Of a stretch of 64,000 nucleotides of DNA, positions 9,756-17,030 are shown one piece after another. Source of the stretch: Acidimicrobiales bacterium (lineage in GTDB: Bacteria > Actinomycetota > Acidimicrobiia > Acidimicrobiales > JACCXE01). Position 1 is the first letter of the stretch. Each line of letters opens with the position of its first letter. The DNA lies in assembly GCA_035546775.1 (NCBI GenBank), contig DASZWD010000044.1:33155-97154 (forward strand). Reading direction: 5' to 3'. Below the pieces are notes generated by a model. That model had not been told where the DNA came from. It worked only from the letters and a program-made list of their open reading frames with translations, and made no database searches. The position numbers were made by a program, and so were the translations under genes.

Positions 9756-9778
9756 CACGTCAGTTTACGATCGACGAC
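9756..9778. promoter_or_regulatory. Overlapping divergent leaderless promoters (prenyl synthase / cyclase)
   Basis: Leftward TAAACT (complement of 9762-9767) ends 6 nt before the ATG at 9755. Rightward TACGAT (9766-9771) ends 7 nt before the GTG at 9779. The two -10 boxes share two base pairs, so RNA polymerase should not be able to occupy both at once. Confidence 0.55.
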
Positions 9779-10585
9779 GTGGCATCTCCCAAGGCGACTG
9801 GTCGCGCCGCGGTTCAGAGCTTCCGGCGCAGCGTGGCCAAGAAGCTGGTCGAGACGCTGCGCGAGCGCGACCCCGACGTGCTCGACGGGTTGATGGACTC
9901 GGGCCTGGTCAGTCGCGACTTCGTCGACGAGCCCGACGCCGGTGCGCCGTTCCGGACCGCACCACCCCTCGACGTCGTCGAGCGCCTGCTCGAGCGCTCC
10001 ATCGAGCGCAAGCCGTCGCTGATCGCCGCGCTCGGTCTGAGCACGATCCAGTTGCTGTCGAACAAGGGCGAGGAGGAGGAAGGCGCGGCGGGGACGACAA
10101 CCCGGCTCACCGTGGCCTTCACCGACCTCGAGGGCTTCACCCGCTTCACCGAACGCAACGGCGACGACGTGGCGAGCCTGCTCATCGTCGAGCACCACCG
10201 CACGGTGGGCCCGATCGTGCGCAGTCGCGGCGGCCGGATCGTCAAGCGCATCGGCGACGGCCTGCTGCTGACGTTCCCTGAACCCGAGGCGGGCGTGCTG
10301 GCCTGCCTCGAACTTGTCGCGTCGCCGCCGGCGCCGCTGCGGCTGCGCGCCGGGTTGCACGTGGGCGACGTCGTCGTCACCCGCGACGACGTGGTCGGAC
10401 ACGTCGTCAACGTCGCCGCGCGCGTCACTGAGTCGGCCAAGGGCGGCGAAGTGGTCGTGACCGGCGACATCCGCGCCGCCGTGGGCGACGGTTTGCCGCG
10501 CGTCGCGTTCGGCCGGGCGCGGCGCAAGTCGTTCAAAGGACTCGTCGAGCCGATCCCCGTCTGCAAGGTGACGCAGTCGGCATAG
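9779..10585 (+). CDS. Class III adenylate/guanylate cyclase domain protein
   Basis: The 268-residue soluble protein has a helical N-terminal region (~110 residues) and a class III nucleotidyl cyclase catalytic domain (about residues 113-230): FTDLEGFTRF with the first metal-binding Asp, KRIGDGLLLTF with the second, and NVAARVTESA near the end carrying the Asn/Arg transition-state motif. It probably forms a homodimer making cAMP or cGMP. No membrane or sensory domain is recognised. The GTG at 9779 is supported by the -10 box at 9766-9771. Confidence 0.85.
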   Translation: MASPKATGRAAVQSFRRSVAKKLVETLRERDPDVLDGLMDSGLVSRDFVDEPDAGAPFRTAPPLDVVERLLERSIERKPSLIAALGLSTIQLLSNKGEEEEGAAGTTTRLTVAFTDLEGFTRFTERNGDDVASLLIVEHHRTVGPIVRSRGGRIVKRIGDGLLLTFPEPEAGVLACLELVASPPAPLRLRAGLHVGDVVVTRDDVVGHVVNVAARVTESAKGGEVVVTGDIRAAVGDGLPRVAFGRARRKSFKGLVEPIPVCKVTQSA

Positions 10586-10594
10586 AGTCGGCTC

Positions 10595-11080
10595 ATGGCA
10601 CTTCAGGACATTCCGCTCAAGACGCTGCACGGCGAGGACACGTCGCTGGCTGATCACGCCGGTAAGGCGCTGCTGATCGTCAACGTCGCCAGCAAGTGCG
10701 GCCTCACGCCGCAGTACACCGGCCTTGAGGCGATGCACGAGAAGTACAAAGACCGCGGTTTCTCCGTCATCGGCGTGCCGTGCAACCAGTTCGGCGGCCA
10801 GGAGCCGGGCTCGGCCGACGAGATCGAGACGTTCTGCTCGACGAGCTACGGCGTCACCTTCCCGCTGCTGGAGAAGGTCGACGTCAACGGCGAGAACCAG
10901 CACCCGCTCTACGCCGAATTGACGCAGGTCGCCGATGCTGAGGGGAAGGCCGGTGACGTCGTGTGGAATTTCGAGAAGTTCCTCGTCACGCCCGACGGGT
11001 CGGTGACGCGCTTCCGCCCGCTGGTCACGCCCGAAGACGACGACCTCGTGAAGGCCGTCGAAGCGGCGCTGCCCAACTAG
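10595..11080 (+). CDS. Glutathione peroxidase family protein
   Basis: The 161-residue protein has the catalytic tetrad Cys35 (ASKCG), Gln69 (FGGQE), Trp124 and Asn125 (VWNFEKF). It uses Cys, not selenocysteine. In actinomycetes lacking glutathione such enzymes usually take electrons from thioredoxin to reduce hydroperoxides. TAGAGT (10583-10588, which includes the previous stop codon) lies 6 nt before the ATG, suggesting its own leaderless transcript. A strong hairpin follows. Confidence 0.94.
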   Translation: MALQDIPLKTLHGEDTSLADHAGKALLIVNVASKCGLTPQYTGLEAMHEKYKDRGFSVIGVPCNQFGGQEPGSADEIETFCSTSYGVTFPLLEKVDVNGENQHPLYAELTQVADAEGKAGDVVWNFEKFLVTPDGSVTRFRPLVTPEDDDLVKAVEAALPN

Positions 11081-11091
11081 TCCACAGGCGC

Positions 11092-11132
11092 GAAGAAGGG
11101 CGCCGGTGGGGGGATACCAGGCGCCCTTCTTC
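11092..11132. terminator. Hairpin terminator between convergent genes
   Basis: Perfect 13-nt arms GAAGAAGGGCGCC (11092-11104) and GGCGCCCTTCTTC (11120-11132) enclose a 15-nt loop. It follows the peroxidase stop by 11 bp and faces the leftward gene ending at 11191. The right arm ends in TTCTTCT, a weak U-rich tail for the rightward transcript. Confidence 0.75.
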
Positions 11133-11190
11133 TGACCTTGGGGGAGGGGTTGCTTCGTTGCAACCGTCCCCGCGGCGTTCGTATTCCGAA

Positions 11191-11520
11191 CTAGGAGGCG
11201 GCGGCGGCCGGCGCGGCCGGTGCCTTCTTGGCCGCCGGCTTCGGCGCCTTCTTGGCCTCGCGCAGCGAGAACGCCTTGGTGGCCTCGAGGGCGACGGCCT
11301 TGGCGCTCTTGAGCAGTTCGGCGCTCAGCTCGAAGGCCTTCTCGACGACGTCGTGCGCCGTCGGGAGGTTGTCGATGCCGCGCACGTTGTCGAGCTTCGG
11401 CAAGACGGGCTGCACGCGCTCGCTGACGGCCTTGATGGCGTCGATGGCGAACTCCTGAGCCTGCTTGACGGTCTTCAGCGTGCGGGCGTTGAACTCGTCT
11501 TGAATCGTCGTGGGGGTCAT
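11191..11520 (-). CDS. Small helical protein with Lys/Ala/Pro-rich tail (phasin/HBHA-like)
   Basis: The 109-residue protein has a long amphipathic helical region (residues ~1-85) resembling phasin or the helical part of mycobacterial heparin-binding haemagglutinin. Its C terminus is basic and low-complexity (KKAPKPAAKKAP followed by Ala/Pro). Phasins coat polyhydroxyalkanoate or lipid inclusions; HBHA binds sulfated glycans and also lipid droplets. No signal peptide is seen. Its consensus promoter with embedded operator suggests high, regulated expression. Assignment to either family is by appearance only. Confidence 0.6.
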   Translation of the reverse strand: MTPTTIQDEFNARTLKTVKQAQEFAIDAIKAVSERVQPVLPKLDNVRGIDNLPTAHDVVEKAFELSAELLKSAKAVALEATKAFSLREAKKAPKPAAKKAPAAPAAAAS

Positions 11521-11556
11521 GCGCTAACTATAGTTAGCAAACGCTAACTCTGTCAA
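11521..11556 (-). promoter_or_regulatory. Consensus promoter with embedded palindromic operator
   Basis: Read leftward: -35 TTGACA (complement of 11551-11556), an 18-bp spacer, -10 TATAGT (complement of 11527-11532), then 6 nt to the ATG at 11520, so the mRNA should be leaderless. The 16-bp perfect palindrome GCTAACTATAGTTAGC (11523-11538) covers the -10 box, and a further half-site GCTAAC lies in the spacer (11543-11548). A bound repressor would block polymerase. Confidence 0.75.
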
Positions 11557-11579
11557 GCCCCCTCCGCGCACTTTCTAGG

Positions 11580-12371
11580 TCAGCCGGAGCGGGTGGAGAT
11601 GCCGCCGTCGCAGGCGATGACGGCGCCGGTGAGGTAGGCGCCGGCGCGCGACGACAGGAAGATCGCCAGGCCGGCGACGTCTTCGGGCGTGCCGATGCGG
11701 CCCATCGGCACCCCGCGGGCGACGGCTTCCTCGCCGCCGTCGGCGTCGAGGATGAACGCCATCATCTTCGAATAGAACGGCCCGGGGGCGATGGCGTTGA
11801 CCGTGATGTGGTCGCCCGTGAGGTTGTGCGCCATCTGGCGGGTGAGGTGGTGAACCGCCGCCTTGCTCGCGGCGTACGCGTAGTTCTGCGTGCTGGGCAC
11901 GTTGATGCCGTCGACCGAACCGATGTTGATCACGCGTGCCGGGTCGTCAGCGGTCGCGGCGGCGCGCAACTGGGGCAGCAGCTTCGACGTGAGCTGGAAC
12001 AGTCCCTTCACGTTGATGTCGAGCACCTTGTCCCACGCTTCGTCGGGGAAGTCCTCGATCGACGCGCCCCACGTGGCGCCGGCGTTGTTGACGAGAATGT
12101 CGACCTTCGGGGTGCGCTCGGCGATGATCGCGGCGAACGCCTTGGCGCCCTCTTCACCCGCCACGTTGAACGGGATCGACACGCACTTGCCCGGTCCCAT
12201 CTCGTTGAGCTCCGCCGCCGCCTCGTCGCACGCCTCGGCCTTGCGCGCGGTGATGTACACGTCGGCGCCCGCGCTCACGAAGCCCTCCGCGATCATCCGC
12301 CCGATCCCGCGACTTCCCCCCGTCACGACCGCCGTCTTGCCGGCGATCGAGAACAGCCCGTTGATATCCAT
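11580..12371 (-). CDS. Short-chain dehydrogenase/reductase (SDR)
   Basis: The 263-residue classical SDR has the NAD(P) motif TGGSRGIG (residues 17-24), NNAG (95-98), Ser152, and Tyr166/Lys170 of the YxxxK catalytic pair. The N terminus (MDINGLFSIAGKTAVVTGG) and C terminus (TGAVIACDGG) resemble RhlG/FabG-like 3-oxoacyl reductases, but SDR substrates cannot be read from sequence. The Arg after the Gly motif favours NADPH. TAGATT lies 6 nt before the ATG. Confidence 0.9.
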   Translation of the reverse strand: MDINGLFSIAGKTAVVTGGSRGIGRMIAEGFVSAGADVYITARKAEACDEAAAELNEMGPGKCVSIPFNVAGEEGAKAFAAIIAERTPKVDILVNNAGATWGASIEDFPDEAWDKVLDINVKGLFQLTSKLLPQLRAAATADDPARVINIGSVDGINVPSTQNYAYAASKAAVHHLTRQMAHNLTGDHITVNAIAPGPFYSKMMAFILDADGGEEAVARGVPMGRIGTPEDVAGLAIFLSSRAGAYLTGAVIACDGGISTRSG

Positions 12372-12399
12372 CCGGCGAATCTACGAGACACACTGGGGC
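12372..12399. promoter_or_regulatory. Overlapping divergent promoters (SDR / lipoprotein)
   Basis: Leftward TAGATT (complement of 12378-12383) ends 6 nt before the SDR ATG. Rightward TACGAG (12382-12387) would give a leader of about 6 nt before the GTG at 12400. The boxes share two base pairs. The rightward box is weak. Confidence 0.4.
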
Positions 12400-13173
12400 G
12401 TGCGCGTCGTCGCCGTCCTTCTCGTCTGCGTCGCCGCGATGGCGGCGTGCGCCCGCGAGACCGATTCCGGCGTCGGCGTGCCGATTCGGGTGGTGTTCAA
12501 TCACGACGGCGAAGTCGTCGAGCCGCCGATCGCGAGCGTCGCACGCCGCTGGACACACAAACAGGCGCTGGCGGCGGTCACCCACGAGTTTCCCGACGGC
12601 ACGACGCAGGTTTGGTTCGGCTCGTACCAAGGCAAACCCGCGTGGCTGGCGATCACCGTGGCGCGCGGCTACACGTTCGGCGTCTACGCCGATGGTGAGA
12701 CGCCGCTGCATCTCCTCAGCGGACAGATCGTGGCCCGAGGCAAGCCGCCGGTCGTCAACGCGGCCCCGGCGCGGCGCACGTACGACGGCCGACTGCACGT
12801 CACGTTCGTCACGGCCGGTCCGGGCGCGATCGGCGCCACGCCGAGCAGGTGGATGGTCGAGCCGGCGCCCGCACGCGTGCATCCGATCCAGGCGCGTGCC
12901 GTCGCCGAGCAGCGCGCGCACACGGCGGTCGTCAACCTCGTCGACGCCAACACGCGCGTGTATTTCGGCCTGTTCACCGGCATCGACAACGCCGGCGGAA
13001 GCCACGCCAAGACGCCGGCGTGGCTGGTGATCGGCAGCCACCTGCGCCTGCTCAGCGAGGGTCCCGGATCGCCGCCGGACTACGGCTACGGCGTCACCGC
13101 GTTCAGCGACGATCTAACGCAGCCGTGGGTGTCGGGCCGCATCCAGCTCGTCCAGCGACCCTTCGCCTACTGA
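12400..13173 (+). CDS. Lipoprotein of unknown function
   Basis: The 257-residue protein starts at GTG 12400 with a short hydrophobic stretch (VVAVLLVCVAAMAAC) ending in a lipobox at Cys17, so it should be lipid-anchored outside the membrane. The rest has two similar halves: each contains a Thr/Val-rich strand, a phrase of the type 'VYFG' or 'VWFGSYQGKPAWL', and ends in hydrophobic strands, which suggests a repeated small beta domain. No known family is recognised. It is divergent from the SDR gene. Confidence 0.75.
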   Translation: MRVVAVLLVCVAAMAACARETDSGVGVPIRVVFNHDGEVVEPPIASVARRWTHKQALAAVTHEFPDGTTQVWFGSYQGKPAWLAITVARGYTFGVYADGETPLHLLSGQIVARGKPPVVNAAPARRTYDGRLHVTFVTAGPGAIGATPSRWMVEPAPARVHPIQARAVAEQRAHTAVVNLVDANTRVYFGLFTGIDNAGGSHAKTPAWLVIGSHLRLLSEGPGSPPDYGYGVTAFSDDLTQPWVSGRIQLVQRPFAY

Positions 13174-13189
13174 TGTCCCGACGGGGGGG

Positions 13190-13981
13190 TCAGGCGGCGG
13201 GCGACGCGCGGAGGCCGAGGCGGCGGTGCACGACGTTCGTGAGCAGCTTGCCGCCGATGAGGTAGCCGAGGCTGAGGGCGATGGCGCCGCCGAGGGCGTC
13301 GGTCCAGTAGTGGTTGGCCGTCACCACGATGCAGAACAGCGTGATGAACGGATACAGACCCATGAGGATCTTGCCCCACAGCGGCTTGATCATCGGCACG
13401 AGCACCAGGGCGCACCACGACGACCACGCGAAGTGCAGCGACGGCATGGCCGCATACTGATTCGAGATCTTCGCCATCGTCCCCGAGTCAAACGACCACA
13501 GCCCGCCGATCTTCTGCAGCGTGTCGACGAAGCCGTAGTGCAGGCCGTGGTCGGCCAGCAGGCGCGGCGGCATCAGCGGGTAGGTGGCGAAGCCGAGCAG
13601 GGCGATGGCGACGGTGACCGCCAGCGTGTTGCGCCACACCGGGTAGCGGTGCGGCGCTCGCTTGAACATCAGCGTGATGGCGATGATCGTGACGATGAAG
13701 TGCGCCGAGCCGTAGAACACGTCCCAGAACTGGATGAACCAGTGCGCCCCGATGAAGGCGTGCTGGATGCGGTGCTCCTGGAACAGCCCGAGGTCCTTCT
13801 CGAACCGAATGACCTCTTTGGCGTGGTGCAGCGCCGCCGTGGTCGAGTTGTCGGACAGGCCGAGGTTCCGCACGGCGGTGTAAACGCCGTAGAAAATGCC
13901 GATCGTCAGCAGTTCCCGCCACCAGAACAGGCGCGGAACGACGGGTTCGTCGGTGGTGGGTTCGACAGTGGCAGTAGTCAT
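13190..13981 (-). CDS. PAP2-superfamily membrane phosphatase/phosphotransferase
   Basis: The 263-residue protein has about six membrane segments and the PAP2 motifs in a form typical of AUR1/inositol-phosphotransferase relatives: PSLHFAWSSW (motif 2 His) and NHYWTDALGG (motif 3 His and Asp). It probably dephosphorylates or transphosphorylates a lipid phosphate on the outer membrane leaflet. Its ATG overlaps the stop of the flippase-like gene (ATGA), so the two are translationally coupled and may act on the same lipid carrier. Confidence 0.85.
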   Translation of the reverse strand: MTTATVEPTTDEPVVPRLFWWRELLTIGIFYGVYTAVRNLGLSDNSTTAALHHAKEVIRFEKDLGLFQEHRIQHAFIGAHWFIQFWDVFYGSAHFIVTIIAITLMFKRAPHRYPVWRNTLAVTVAIALLGFATYPLMPPRLLADHGLHYGFVDTLQKIGGLWSFDSGTMAKISNQYAAMPSLHFAWSSWCALVLVPMIKPLWGKILMGLYPFITLFCIVVTANHYWTDALGGAIALSLGYLIGGKLLTNVVHRRLGLRASPAA

Positions 13982-14940
13982 GCGGCGTCTGCCGAAACTT
14001 TACGGCGGGAACTGCCCGCGGCGAACGCGGGCGCGCCGATCAGGCTGACGATCAGCATCGAGCAGTAGTAGATGAGGCCGAGGCCGATGGCCTGCTCCTT
14101 GGTGACGCCGAGCGGGTGCAGGAACAGATACAGCGCCCCCTCACGCACGCCGAGGCCGCCGACGGTGAGCGGCAGCGTCTGCAGGATGGCCACCGCGGGG
14201 AAGAAGGCGAGGATGGCGGTGAAGCCGACGTGGATCTCGAGCGCCTTGCTCTCGAGGAACACCGCCACGAGCACGCTCGCCTGGTAGGCGACGCTCGCCA
14301 GGATCACCTCCAGGGCAAGGGCCGGGTGCCGCCGGAAGTGGTCGACGCCGAGGTGGATCGCCCCGGTGAAGCGCCGCCAGCCGGCCGCCCCGCTGAAGCG
14401 GCGCCCGACCCGCGGGTTGCCCACGGCCACCAGGACGCCACCGAGGAGCAGGAGCGTGACGGCGCCGACGCCGGCGTCGACGGCCGTCGCGTGGCCGAGC
14501 TGGCGCAGCGTCGGGTTCACCGCCAGGCCGCCGAAGGCCAGCGCCGGCAGCACGATCCAGCCCGACATGCGCTCGAGCAGCACGGACGCAAACGGCGCAG
14601 CGGTGTCGCCCGTCTCGGCACCGAGGCGGGTGACGCGCAGCACGTCGCCGCCCACCGTCGAGGGCAGGAAGTTCCCGACGAACAGGCTCGCCAGGTAGTG
14701 CCGCGTCAACTGAAGGAGCGAACTGTCGACGTCAAGGGCCGCCAGCACGCGCTGCCAGCGGAAGGCCGACAACACGACACCCAACAGCGTGAAGGCCAGC
14801 GCCACGGCGACGAGCACGAGGTTGTGGGCGTTGCGATCGGGCAGCACCTTGCCGAGGTGCACCCGTCCCGCGAGCACGACCGCGATGACGACGGTGGCCA
14901 CCAAACGAGCCGCCACGATGACTCGTTGGCGCGAGAACAC
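13978..14940 (-). CDS. Flippase-like membrane protein (LPG synthase TM / UPF0104 family)
   Basis: The ~320-residue protein has about eight membrane segments and the conserved patterns of the lysylphosphatidylglycerol-synthase transmembrane family: RWQRVL, SLFVGNFLPSTVGGDVLRV, and LPLTVGGLGVREG. Members flip or handle polyprenyl-linked or lipid substrates. I prefer the GTG at 14940, 7 nt behind TAACTT; an ATG at 14973 would add 11 residues but overlap the divergent lipoprotein gene. It is coupled to the downstream PAP2 gene by a 4-nt overlap. Confidence 0.82.
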   Translation of the reverse strand: MFSRQRVIVAARLVATVVIAVVLAGRVHLGKVLPDRNAHNLVLVAVALAFTLLGVVLSAFRWQRVLAALDVDSSLLQLTRHYLASLFVGNFLPSTVGGDVLRVTRLGAETGDTAAPFASVLLERMSGWIVLPALAFGGLAVNPTLRQLGHATAVDAGVGAVTLLLLGGVLVAVGNPRVGRRFSGAAGWRRFTGAIHLGVDHFRRHPALALEVILASVAYQASVLVAVFLESKALEIHVGFTAILAFFPAVAILQTLPLTVGGLGVREGALYLFLHPLGVTKEQAIGLGLIYYCSMLIVSLIGAPAFAAGSSRRKVSADAA

Positions 14941-14959
14941 GGCGCGTAAGTTACTTGGC
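14941..14959. promoter_or_regulatory. Overlapping divergent leaderless promoters on TAAGTTA
   Basis: The near-symmetric TAAGTTA (14947-14953) supplies TAAGTT rightward, 7 nt before TTG 14960, and TAACTT leftward, 7 nt before GTG 14940. The gene starts are 19 bp apart. No ribosome-binding site is visible for either, consistent with leaderless mRNAs. Confidence 0.55.
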
Positions 14960-15553
14960 TTGTCCCGTGTCATTGCCGTTGTGTTCCTTGCGCTCGTGGC
15001 GACCGGTTGCTCGGGCAACGGTGACGCCGGCCCGACCGCCAAGCCCGAAGCCGTGGTTGCGAACGCGCCGCAGATCACCATGGCGCTCGGGAACGCGCGC
15101 GTCGTGGGCGCGGCGCCCGGCGTCACGGCGACCGGACGCGTCGACTTCGCTACCGGTACCGACACGCTCACCGTCGCAGGCCTCAAGAAGGACGACCCGC
15201 CGTTTGGCGTGACCGAACCCGCCGCCATGATCGACCTGCTGCGCGGCGTCGTCGACGTCAAGGCGTACGGCGGCGCCGAAGTGCAGGGCGAGGGCACCAA
15301 GCGCTACGAGGTCGACATCAACCTGCCCAAGGCGATCGCGGCGACGCCCGAGGCGCGCCGGCCTGATCTGCAAAAGCTCAACGGCGTCGTCGGCGCGGAC
15401 GAGAAGCTGTGGGCCGACGTGTTCATCGACAAGTCGGGACGCGTCCGGCGCATCCTCATCCCGGTGCACACCGCGTCGAACCGCCCCTACGGTGAGGACC
15501 AGACCGAACCACAGGAAGTCAGCGTCGACTACTCCAACTTCGGGAGCGCCTGA
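14960..15553 (+). CDS. LppX/LprG-like lipoprotein
   Basis: The ~197-residue protein begins SRVIAVVFLALVATGC, with the lipobox Cys close to residue 17. The mature part (strands with patterns such as DTLTVAGLKKDD, KRYEVDIN, LWADVFIDKSGRVRRI, VDYSNFG) resembles the LppX/LprG/LprF fold, whose members carry lipids or lipoglycans across the periplasm; similarity is judged by eye. TTG 14960 is supported by the -10 box and the signal peptide. The stop overlaps the next start (TGATG). Confidence 0.72.
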   Translation: MSRVIAVVFLALVATGCSGNGDAGPTAKPEAVVANAPQITMALGNARVVGAAPGVTATGRVDFATGTDTLTVAGLKKDDPPFGVTEPAAMIDLLRGVVDVKAYGGAEVQGEGTKRYEVDINLPKAIAATPEARRPDLQKLNGVVGADEKLWADVFIDKSGRVRRILIPVHTASNRPYGEDQTEPQEVSVDYSNFGSA

Positions 15554-16389
15554 TGATCACCCGCACCGTGAAGGCCAACGACGTCGAGCTCGCGCTCGTC
15601 GAGCAGGGCATGGGCAACGCCGATCGCGTGCTGCTCGTGCACGGCTTCGGCGGCTCGAAGGAAGACTTCACGCACTACCTGCCGCGGCTCGGCGCGCTGG
15701 GGTGGCACGCGGTGGCGCCCGACCTGCGCGGCCACGGCGACTCGTCGAAGCCCGACGACGAGTCGGCGTACTCGCTGGCGCAGCTCGCCGATGACCTGCG
15801 AGCCCTGCTCGACGCCCTCGGCTGGGACGACGCCGTCGTGCTCGGCCATTCGATGGGCGGCATGGTGGTGCAGGTGTTCGCGCTGGGGCACCCCGGGCGC
15901 GTGCGGTCGCTCATCCTCATGGACACGAGCCACAAGTTGCCCGACCACGTCGACCCGTCGATGGTGGCCGCCGGCCAGGCCGTGGTGCGCGAGGGCGGTA
16001 CCGATCTGCTGGTGTCGATCGGCGAAGGCGCCACCGAACCCGGCCCGCTCGACACCCAGCCCTATCTCGACATGTGCGCGGCGGACCCGGCGTACAAGGC
16101 ATGGTCGGACTTCAAGACGCGCAACACCGCGGGCCCGGCGTGGGCCGCGCTCGCCGGTGACATGGCGTTACAGGAAGACCGGCTGGAGAAGCTGCGGTCG
16201 CTCACGATGCCGACGCTCGTCGTCGTGGGCGAGATGGACCACGGCTTCATGCCCCAGTCGATCGCCATGAGCGAAGCCATCCCCGGCGCGCAACTCGCCG
16301 TCATCCCCGGCGGTGGCCACAGCCCGCAGTTCGAGGCGCCCACCGCGTGGTGGGACGTCGTGCGCGCTTTCCTCGACGCGGCGCGCTAA
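15553..16389 (+). CDS. Alpha/beta hydrolase
   Basis: The 278-residue protein has the oxyanion region LVHGFGG, the nucleophile elbow GHSMGG (Ser near residue 99), an acid in VVGEMDHGF and the catalytic His in GGGHSPQFE. It resembles small carboxylesterases and ester- or C-C-bond hydrolases without a clear substrate. Start ATG overlaps the lipoprotein stop by one base, so the pair is co-translated. Its stop region overlaps the stop of the leftward gene ending at 16386. Confidence 0.88.
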   Translation: MITRTVKANDVELALVEQGMGNADRVLLVHGFGGSKEDFTHYLPRLGALGWHAVAPDLRGHGDSSKPDDESAYSLAQLADDLRALLDALGWDDAVVLGHSMGGMVVQVFALGHPGRVRSLILMDTSHKLPDHVDPSMVAAGQAVVREGGTDLLVSIGEGATEPGPLDTQPYLDMCAADPAYKAWSDFKTRNTAGPAWAALAGDMALQEDRLEKLRSLTMPTLVVVGEMDHGFMPQSIAMSEAIPGAQLAVIPGGGHSPQFEAPTAWWDVVRAFLDAAR

Positions 16390-17030
16390 CCCACCGAGTG
16401 GGCCGGCGTCGGTCCCTTGGCGATGAAGGTCCCGGCGATGCGGGTGACGTCCAGATCAACGGGCCGCAGCTCGAACTCCGCGGTGATGCGGTTGCTCTCG
16501 GCACTGATCACCGTCGGCGCGCCGACGGCGTGGGCGAAGAGCTTGACCGTGAAGCCGCGTACGCGCAGCGCCGCTTGCAGCTCGGCGGCGGTCTTGACGA
16601 ACGAGCTGCCCTTCGCCGTCGACACACGCCGCACCTCGCTGCACGACGGGCGGCATCGGCCGTTGCCGATTCGCACCTCGTGCACTTTCACGCCCGGCAA
16701 GCCGAGGTGGTCAGCGAGGACGCTGAGCCGCGCCGGTGACGGCGTGGCTCCGTGCGCCGCCAGCGGCATGCATGCGATGCCCACGACCATGGCGACGGCC
16801 GTCACCGCGGTGCGCCACGCGTGGGCGCCGGCGAACAACCACGCGGCGATCGCGGCTGGGACCGGCACGCACAGCCCGAGTGCGAGTCGCGCGTGTTGCA
16901 GCCCGCCGACGGCGAACGTGCGGGCGAGCACCGTGCCGGCGACGATGCACGCCCCGCCGCCGATCGCGGCTGCGGGCACACCGCGCCAAACCCGCGGCGG
17001 CTCGTCAGGGATGTCGAGGATGCCGGTCAA
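16386..17030 (-). CDS. Membrane protein of unknown function, last gene of the leftward operon
   Basis: The 214-residue protein starts at TTG 17030, which overlaps the upstream stop (TTGA). It has an N-terminal cytosolic stretch, about three hydrophobic segments (residues ~18-100) and a C-terminal, probably extracytoplasmic domain with two Cys (RCRPSC) and mixed strands. No family is recognised. Coupled to the three PPC-like genes, it may help assemble or anchor them. Confidence 0.6.
   Translation of the reverse strand: MTGILDIPDEPPRVWRGVPAAAIGGGACIVAGTVLARTFAVGGLQHARLALGLCVPVPAAIAAWLFAGAHAWRTAVTAVAMVVGIACMPLAAHGATPSPARLSVLADHLGLPGVKVHEVRIGNGRCRPSCSEVRRVSTAKGSSFVKTAAELQAALRVRGFTVKLFAHAVGAPTVISAESNRITAEFELRPVDLDVTRIAGTFIAKGPTPAHSVG

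Noticed and set aside
10595..11080. Selenoprotein glutathione peroxidase
   Set aside because: The active-site codon encodes Cys and no in-frame TGA is present.
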